From positions 1 through 30,968 of IMG/VR virus record IMGVR_UViG_3300037963_005455: 30,968 nucleotides of DNA; one strand, given 5' to 3'. The position numbers and the translations under genes are program-made. The stretch's first letter is position 1; each line of letters starts with the position of its first letter. Source of the DNA: a virus. This document shows positions 22,598 through 29,200 of this stretch, piece by piece. The notes below the pieces were generated by a model. The model saw only the letters and a program-made list of their open reading frames with translations, was not told where the DNA came from and made no database searches.

Positions 22598-23315
22598 GCA
22601 AATAGCATTACCTTACTACAGCGCAGAGATGCAAGATTTATCTGCGTTAAGTTTGGTGGGAGATTCTAAATCCTCAGACCCAAATATGTTTTTGGATATA
22701 GGTTGTGGCAGACCTAAATATTGCAACAACACAATGCTCCTTGAGGAAAATGGTTGGGAAGGAATTTGTGTAGACATAGAAGACTTTTCAGAGGAATTTA
22801 AAGAAAAAAGAAAAACACCCTTTTACCAACTCGACACAACAAGTGATGAGTTTATTGAAAAATTAAAGGAAAGTTTCCCACGGAAATTTATTCAATACAT
22901 ATCTTTAGATGTAGACGTAGCTTCCTTGGCTACCTTAGAAAATTTACTAAAAAATGGCTTTCAGTTTGCTTTTATGACCTTTGAACATGACTACCATTGG
23001 GCTTTAACATATGCGAGAAGGGTTGCGTATGATAAAGCAACAGAGTGGGGATGCGAGGGTAGGACTAGAGAACAAGTTGAAAATTGCAAATTTAAGTCTA
23101 AATCTCTTTTAGAACAAAAGGGATGTAGCCTTCTTTTTGAGAATGTCTCTTTTCATGAAAAAACAACAGGAGATGTATTACACCCGTGGGAAGATTGGTG
23201 GATTAACCCTAGCTGTTTTAATTATTATCATTTGTTATTTTTAGAATCTCTTACAAGTAAAAATATACATTTTAAAGAATGCTATAAAAGAATAAGGCTA
23301 TCTAGAGGGGAATAA
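22590..23315 (+). CDS. class I (FkbM-like) SAM methyltransferase
   Basis: 241 aa. Motif I is FLDIGCGRP (34-42), followed by CVDIEDF, where an acidic residue normally binds SAM ribose. YISLDVDVASLATLENLL and the following AFMTFEHDYHW resemble FkbM-type O-methyltransferases ('D.iklDvEG.E...L.g...'). It overlaps the nucleotidyltransferase by 8 nt (ATGACTAA), the same junction as at 1801. In this cassette, methylation of a heptose or other glycan is the simplest role. The substrate is not evident. Confidence 0.65.
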   Translation: MTKQIALPYYSAEMQDLSALSLVGDSKSSDPNMFLDIGCGRPKYCNNTMLLEENGWEGICVDIEDFSEEFKEKRKTPFYQLDTTSDEFIEKLKESFPRKFIQYISLDVDVASLATLENLLKNGFQFAFMTFEHDYHWALTYARRVAYDKATEWGCEGRTREQVENCKFKSKSLLEQKGCSLLFENVSFHEKTTGDVLHPWEDWWINPSCFNYYHLLFLESLTSKNIHFKECYKRIRLSRGE

Positions 23316-23319
23316 AAAC

Positions 23320-23670
23320 ATGGATAAGAAAAAAACATACATTGTGGACATTGACGGGACAATCTGTAGACATGATAGCAAATCAACCCCGTATAGTCGA
23401 GGTAGACCAATAAAAGAAAGAATAGATTTCTTCAATCAGTTATACGATGCTGGTCATACAATAATTTATTGGACCGCCAGAGGAGGGAATAGTGGGGTTG
23501 ATCATAGCGAGCTAACTGAAAAACAACTAAATGAATGGGGGGTTAAAAGAACAGAATTAAGAATGGGGAAACCATCCTATGATTACTGGATTGACGATAA
23601 GGCTTTTAATGTGCAAGATTTCTTTATGACGGATGTGAGGACAGGAGAAACAAAATCAATGACTTTATGA
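23320..23670 (+). CDS. HAD-superfamily phosphatase, capless
   Basis: 116 aa. HAD motif I VDIDGTIC gives D10 and D12; motif II YWTARG gives T52; motif III K84 in MGKPSYD; motif IV IDDKAF gives D92 and D93. GGNSGVDHSELTEKQLNEWG is typical of small HAD proteins found in surface-polysaccharide loci. It could fill the GmhB step (heptose 1,7-bisphosphate to 1-phosphate) missing between the kinase and the nucleotidyltransferase, but it is smaller than GmhB and lacks its zinc-binding Cys loop. A GAGGGG-type ribosome-binding site precedes the ATG. Overlaps the next gene by 4 nt. Confidence 0.75.
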   Translation: MDKKKTYIVDIDGTICRHDSKSTPYSRGRPIKERIDFFNQLYDAGHTIIYWTARGGNSGVDHSELTEKQLNEWGVKRTELRMGKPSYDYWIDDKAFNVQDFFMTDVRTGETKSMTL

Positions 23671-24200
23671 TATCAGACAAGGCTAAAAATATGTCTTCCG
23701 CAGGGCATATTAAAAAATCAATAAATACAGGTTACGAGGGGCAACAAAGATTTTACGACTCTTGCAGGGCGGCGGGGAAAGAAATAAAGAAAACCAGCCA
23801 ACAAGATGATATAAAAAATCATACTGATTTTGTAGTTGATGGGGTGGGATTTGACGTAAAAGGACTAAAACAAACACAAAAAGAAGGTAAGGTAGTCTTA
23901 GAGATAAAGAACGTGCAGGGTAAAATGGGCTGGTGCAATGGTGAACAAAAGCCAGCATGGATAGCATTCGACTATGGGGCTTTCTTCTTATGTGTTAAAA
24001 ATGACGATTTATTTGACCTCGCTCACACTTGTGACTGGACTAAAAAGGTCTCAAATTTCAAAGATTCCCTGTATAAAGGATATACTAGGAAGGGTAGAGA
24101 AGATTTAATGACCACTGTTTTACTGTATGATATACTAAATACCTGCGAACATTGGTTCTTACCATATGAAGAATATCGTTCCCCTATGGAACTTTTATAG
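23667..24200 (+). CDS. putative PD-(D/E)XK phage endonuclease
   Basis: 177 aa. E24 in TGYEGQQRFYDSC, D54 in HTDFVVDG, and D63 and K65 in GFDVKGLK follow the restriction-fold pattern E-(x)-D-(x8-10)-D/E-x-K, and VLEIKNVQGKMGW continues the core strands. Phage proteins of this type are usually annotated as hypothetical or as endonucleases; possible roles are host-DNA degradation, junction resolution or packaging. It is coupled to the HAD gene by ATGA overlap, yet functionally belongs more with the structural/packaging genes that follow. Confidence 0.6.
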   Translation: MISDKAKNMSSAGHIKKSINTGYEGQQRFYDSCRAAGKEIKKTSQQDDIKNHTDFVVDGVGFDVKGLKQTQKEGKVVLEIKNVQGKMGWCNGEQKPAWIAFDYGAFFLCVKNDDLFDLAHTCDWTKKVSNFKDSLYKGYTRKGREDLMTTVLLYDILNTCEHWFLPYEEYRSPMELL

Positions 24201-24213
24201 TGTAAAAAAAAAT

Positions 24214-25815
24214 ATGCCATTACCAACTCCAAGAAATAATGAAAAACGTGGCGATTTCATGGGTCGCTGTGTTTCTGATTTAACCGAAAAAGGTGAATTC
24301 AACGATAACAAGCAGCGAGTGGCTGTTTGCATGAACATTTTTAAAGATGCTGAGTCTAAAGCCTCTGTTGTTTTTGAAGATGGAGACGATACATCCCTTT
24401 TCTTTACAGAAGCCGCTAACGAGAACAAAACCTTAAATAAGCCTTTTAGAACTCCAAAAGGCCCGAAAAAGTTCTCTGTTTATGTAAAAAACGAAAAAGG
24501 AAACATAGTTAAGGTGAACTTTGGAGACCCTAATATGGAGATTAAAAGGGATGACCCGAAAAGAAGGAAGGCTTTCAGAAGCCGTCATAACTGCGATAAT
24601 GCGGGGCCAAAAACAAAAGCTCGCTACTGGTCTTGTAAAATGTGGAGCAAGAAAAGCGTTACAAATGTGACGAAAGGGTCAGAGGAGTATGAGTGGGATG
24701 GCGAAACTTTTTTTGACCATGAAGAGTTACTTAGGGATTGCCCTGCTTTAGCTGAAGTTTCTGAAGCTGCAAAAAGGAGAGGGCCAAAGAGTGGCGCACA
24801 AACACCAGCAGAGCCGAGTGAAAGAAAAAAGGGTTCTAAGAGAAACCCAAAGGGAAGCGCGAAAAAGGGTGGGGGAAAGATCACATTCAGTGAGAAAACC
24901 ACGAATACTTTAAAAGAAAAAGTAAAAGCCCACAATGCCAAATACTCAAAGAAAGTGACTCTAGGCCAACTTAAGAGGGTATATAGAAGGGGTGCTGGCG
25001 CTTTCAGCACATCTCACCGTCCCAATATGTCTCGTCATGGCTGGGCTATGGCTAGGGTGAATACCTTTCTTAAGATGATGAGGGGAGGCAAAGTAAAAGA
25101 ATCCTATAGAAAAGCTGACCAAGATATCGCAAAAGCCGCATATAAAAAGAAAATATACGGCATGGACATGGATGACAAAGAAAAGCCAATGTTCAAATCT
25201 TATATGAGCCACTGCATGAGAAATGATGCGGAAATGACAAACACTAAAGACATGGACATGGATCAAACAATGTCTGCTTGTGCTGTTCAATATAAAAAAG
25301 ACAGGGCTACTCTAATGGAAGAAAACGAAGCTGGTCTTACAGAAAAGCAAAAGAAGCTTCCTACTTGGTTACAAAAAGAGATTCTAAAAAAACAAAAAGG
25401 AAAAGAGAGTAAAGCTGGATATGGAGGTAAGAAGAAGTCTTACGGTTCTCCTGACATGAATGACCACTACTTCGATAGCAAAGAAAAAGCTATGAAAGAT
25501 GCTGAAAAGATGGGTTTAAAGGGAATCCACACGCATAAGACAGAGGACGGCAAGACTCTTTATATGGCTGGGCCTAATCATGAAGCTTTTATGAAGCGCC
25601 ACAAAGAGATTCTAAAAGAAAAAGAAAAATCTGATAGCAGTCTTTGGGAGAACATCAGAAAGAAGAGGGAAAGAATCAAGAGGGGTTCTGGGGAAAAAAT
25701 GAGAAAGAAAGGCGAAAAGGGTGCTCCTACTGAAGAGCAGGTGCAAAGAGCCAAAGGCTCAGAAACAGAGCCAGAGACGGAGCCTAAACCCAAACCTAAA
25801 CCCAAGGGTGGATGA
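24214..25815 (+). CDS. modular phage structural/accessory protein
   Basis: 533 aa from the ATG at 24214 (MPLPTPRNNEK), preferred to an ATG at 24166 that overlaps the preceding gene. Modules in order: a DFMGRC...VAVCMNIFKD motif near the N-terminus; a ~75-residue block (LNKPFRTPKGPKKFSVYV, GDPNMEIKRDDP, RHNCDN, KARYWSCKMW) common in phage virion-region proteins, DUF5872-like; a Lys/Ser-rich linker; a block with VYRRGAGAFSTSHRP and WAMARVNTFLKMM, DUF5824-like; a second YMSHCM...SACAVQYKKD copy of the first motif; a block with HYFDSKEKAMKDAEKMGLKG; and a Pro/Lys tail ending EPKPKPKPKGG. Such modules occur in head-maturation or portal-linked proteins. It is very basic. Function not established. 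Confidence 0.65.
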   Translation: MPLPTPRNNEKRGDFMGRCVSDLTEKGEFNDNKQRVAVCMNIFKDAESKASVVFEDGDDTSLFFTEAANENKTLNKPFRTPKGPKKFSVYVKNEKGNIVKVNFGDPNMEIKRDDPKRRKAFRSRHNCDNAGPKTKARYWSCKMWSKKSVTNVTKGSEEYEWDGETFFDHEELLRDCPALAEVSEAAKRRGPKSGAQTPAEPSERKKGSKRNPKGSAKKGGGKITFSEKTTNTLKEKVKAHNAKYSKKVTLGQLKRVYRRGAGAFSTSHRPNMSRHGWAMARVNTFLKMMRGGKVKESYRKADQDIAKAAYKKKIYGMDMDDKEKPMFKSYMSHCMRNDAEMTNTKDMDMDQTMSACAVQYKKDRATLMEENEAGLTEKQKKLPTWLQKEILKKQKGKESKAGYGGKKKSYGSPDMNDHYFDSKEKAMKDAEKMGLKGIHTHKTEDGKTLYMAGPNHEAFMKRHKEILKEKEKSDSSLWENIRKKRERIKRGSGEKMRKKGEKGAPTEEQVQRAKGSETEPETEPKPKPKPKGG

Positions 25816-25865
25816 GGATCTTGTAAATAATCTACGGTCTGTAGATAATAAAAAATAATTTAAAT

Positions 25866-25903
25866 AAAAAATACGGACTCTTTTTAGGGTTCGTATTTTT
25901 TTT
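25866..25903 (+). terminator. intrinsic terminator
   Basis: AAAAAATACGGACTC pairs with GGGTTCGTATTTTTT around a short T-rich loop, giving a stem of about 15 pairs with three G-U wobbles and ending in a T-run. It closes the transcript carrying the modular structural gene. The flanking A and T runs mean it could work on either strand. Confidence 0.8.
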
Positions 25904-25920
25904 GGCTAGCACACAAATAT

Positions 25921-25956
25921 TTGAAATACGTGTAAGTATTTTATATCATTATTAAA
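25921..25956 (+). promoter_or_regulatory. sigma70-like promoter before the fibre operon
   Basis: TTGAAA (25921-25926), a 17-bp spacer and TATCAT (25944-25949), then 7 nt to the GTG at 25957. It follows a terminator directly, so it probably drives the hypothetical gene and the tail fibre. It predicts a leaderless GTG start. Confidence 0.55.
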
Positions 25957-26298
25957 GTGAAAACCATCGTTAAAAAAGTAGTAAATCTAGAAACAAAGCG
26001 ACATGACTTTGATAATGACTTTGCATATATTGAAATTTGGCGTAATAGCACGTTAAAAGATTGCTACTTCGCTGAAAAACAATACATATGGCCTGATGGT
26101 TCTCTAAAAAAAGGAGGTATTAAATACTTCTATTCGCCACTTCATGGCTCAGAAATAGAGAAAGAAATTAAACCCTTAAATTATGAAAATTTTAAGTGGT
26201 TTAATCGTTTGTTTTATTTAGATGGAGATGGCGAAGTTTGTCAAATTGATTGTGACGAGTCCAACTTAGACGCTTCTCTGAAACCAGAAGAAGTGTAA
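25957..26298 (+). CDS. hypothetical protein
   Basis: 113 aa, GTG start 7 nt after a -10 box. Mixed composition with many aromatic residues (FAYIEIWRNS, KYFYSPLHG, FKWFNRLFYLDGDGE) and no membrane segment; the length and beta-like alternation would suit a small structural protein. The stop is directly followed by the ATG of the fibre gene with no gap, so the two are cotranslated. Not recognised as a family. Confidence 0.65.
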   Translation: MKTIVKKVVNLETKRHDFDNDFAYIEIWRNSTLKDCYFAEKQYIWPDGSLKKGGIKYFYSPLHGSEIEKEIKPLNYENFKWFNRLFYLDGDGEVCQIDCDESNLDASLKPEEV

Positions 26299-29200
26299 AT
26301 GTCAGATTCAGAAGGTAATCCAGAGGAAGAAGACGAAACCGTCGATTTTGACTTTCTTGAAAGTGCCGAGGGGCAGATAACTACTTTAAGACCCACTCCT
26401 TTTGAGCCTCAGGTTGAGGAGATTTTTGATGATGTAGGCGCTTTATCAGGATTTAATGTTACTTTTAATCAGGGTTATATATTTAATACTGTTTCATATA
26501 CTCAGTATGGAGTTCCAGAAAGAGATGATCGTAAGATTTCTAACATGGGAACATTTGAGTTACCCGCAGATCATTCCATAGAATATTTAGTCGAAGTTGT
26601 AATAGATGCGGATAACTTCTTAATACGAAACGCTACTTTTACTGGTTTAAGCGGATTAAATGAGGAGGGAGATGAAGGCTCAAATGCCAAGGATGATTTA
26701 CAATGGCAATTCCCTCATATTGTTTTCGATCAATACGATGCAGACGTTAAACTTTTCACTGGGTATTTCCCCATTTTAAAACTAGAAAATGGAGAGCTAG
26801 AAGAATTTACCCAAAGAAGTAATATTGTTTTATCTGACAGGCAGTTCAGGCAAAAGGGGGTTTCCTCCTATAACAATAGTGCTCATATCCTCAAGGCAAC
26901 AAACAGGAAAGATGAAAACTATCCTGTAAGAGTTAGAGCTATTGAAGCTGGCTCAGGTATTGTCGTTCAGGAAAATGGAGATTACATAACCATTCATAAT
27001 ACTGGAGAAGGAGGAGGGGGTAGCAGTGGCTGGTCTGGAGAAAACTGCCCCTCCCCAGAAGCAGACTGGGAGGCTTACAAAGAAGGTTCTTTTGTCGCTG
27101 GAACATCAGCAGCGCAATTCAGAGGTTTAAATGCAGGTAAGGGCATTAATTTTTCAAATGACGCTCATGCGGATGATTCTGCCTGTGACACTAAAATAAA
27201 ATTTGATGCAGAAAATTGCTCCTCTACTGCTGATTGGTATGCTTATAAAGGTTTCGGTGGTGGTGATGGTGACGCTGATAATGAAAAGGCTCAATTTAGA
27301 GGGTTAAGTGCGGGGTGTGGTATTTCATTTGCTGCCACTGATGATTGTGTTACTGAGATATCGACAAGACTGGAGAACTGCGACAGTGCGGGATACACAC
27401 CGTATAAAAGTTGTTCTGCTGGTGGTGTAGAGCAATTTCACAATCTTAAACCCGATCCTGCTTCAGAAGTTGAGATAAATATTTCCGCTGATAGCGATGG
27501 TTGTGGTTTTACAATCGGGGCTAGTTGTTGCACTAGTTACGATGATTTATATGTAGCAAATGGGATTCATCATACTGCCGATACCGATACTCAATTCTCT
27601 TTCCCATCAGATGGCACTGCTCAAATTGAAGCGGATGGAGTTGTTGCCGCTTCATTCACCTCAACTACAGCAACTTTATGGGGAGAAACATCAACTTGCG
27701 CTACTACAACTATTCATGGACATGTTACTTACGCAAAGTGCGCTACCAGCACTCCTCCAAGCACAAGCTACAAAGACGGAAGCAATACTGTTGTTTCAAA
27801 GATCGACGCTAACGCATCTAACCCAACATTTTTTAACGCTGGTCCTGTAGCAATAGGGAAAGACTCAGCTTCAGCAGGAACAAAATTAGATGTTAAAGGC
27901 TTAACAAAAGTTCAAGACCCCTCTACTTCTTCGAAGGGAGTAATTCAGCTTGGAGACAATGCAAATCAGACAATAAAAGTCGAAACCACTGATGTTGGTT
28001 ACCCGTCTTTAAAACTAGGATCTACAATTAGTAGGTTAGAAACAGACTACGGGGGAGATTACTTTGAGGTTTTACCACAGAAATCTGCAACTTACTCCTC
28101 CTTTAACAGTCAAGCATATTATAACTCTCCAGCTACAGGCTCTGCTATCTTAGGAGGCTCTGGAAACTTTATTAGTGGTAACTTTAATGTGATTACCGCT
28201 GGAGCTAATAATATGATTTCAGGCAAATCAATGAACTTCATTGGTGGAGGTTCTGGAGTTGATATTGTTGATAGTGAATTCGCTGTAAGTGTTGGTGGTA
28301 GGAACAATGACATTAGTGGTGCTAATTGGTCAGTTATAGCTGGAGGTTATAACAATACAATATCAGGTAAAAATACCAATAGTATTGGTGGTGGTTATTC
28401 TAATGAAATACGTGGTGTTTTTGCTTCAGTTATCGCAGGGGGATATGATAACTTAGTATCAGGAAATTTAGAAAGTGCTGGTGCAATTGTAGGTGGAGTT
28501 AACAATAAAGTAGAGAAATCTCATTACGGTTTTGTGGGTGCGGGTGCATCAAATACAATTCAAGAAGAGTCTGATGGGGCAGTTATAGTTGGTGGGTTAG
28601 GAAACACACTTTATGGAACAAATTCTTTTATAGCAGGAGGGCAGGAGAATGTGGTTTCAGGAACTTATGGAGTAGCCCTTGGTTCATTTTCAAAAGTCAC
28701 ACATAACGGAGCTTTTGTATTTACTGATGGGATACCCTTATCGGCTTTCTCTAGCGGTGACAACACCCTACTCATGTCTTTCAAGAGTGGGGTTTACGTT
28801 CAAAGTGATAGCGGTCTTTACGTTAATGGGGAAAAAGTTGTAACCACATCTTCGGAAGCAGACACCTTACAGACTGTTACTGATCGAGGTGCGACTACAA
28901 CTAATGATGTAACAGTTGAAAATCTTCTTGTTAAAAATAATGGGCAAGTAAGAGCAAATGGTAATGGCCGTTTGACTCTTGGGAATACAAATGGAGGAAA
29001 TATTAGAGTAAGTGGTGATGGTTCTACAAGCGTTCTCTCTCCAAGCTCTAATGATCTTCGCATAGAATCAAATAGGGATGAAGATGACATCATCTTCCAA
29101 GCTGGAGAGGCTGGGGTGGAGATGGCAAGGTTTGATTCCGAAAACCAAAGATTTGGCATAGGAGTAGCAACTCCGCAATCTAGACTTCATGTAGGTAATG

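Larger units (their letters stand above)
25816..25956. other. non-coding gap between structural protein and next transcription unit
   Basis: 141 nt. It holds a 6-bp hairpin (ATCTAC/GTAGAT at 25830-25846), the intrinsic terminator at 25866-25903 and the promoter at 25921-25949. No gene was seen. Confidence 0.7.

Noticed and set aside
24166-24213. Upstream ATG for the modular structural protein
   Set aside because: It overlaps the nuclease gene by 35 nt and adds a non-conserved segment; MPLPTPR at 24214 looks like the usual start of this protein type.
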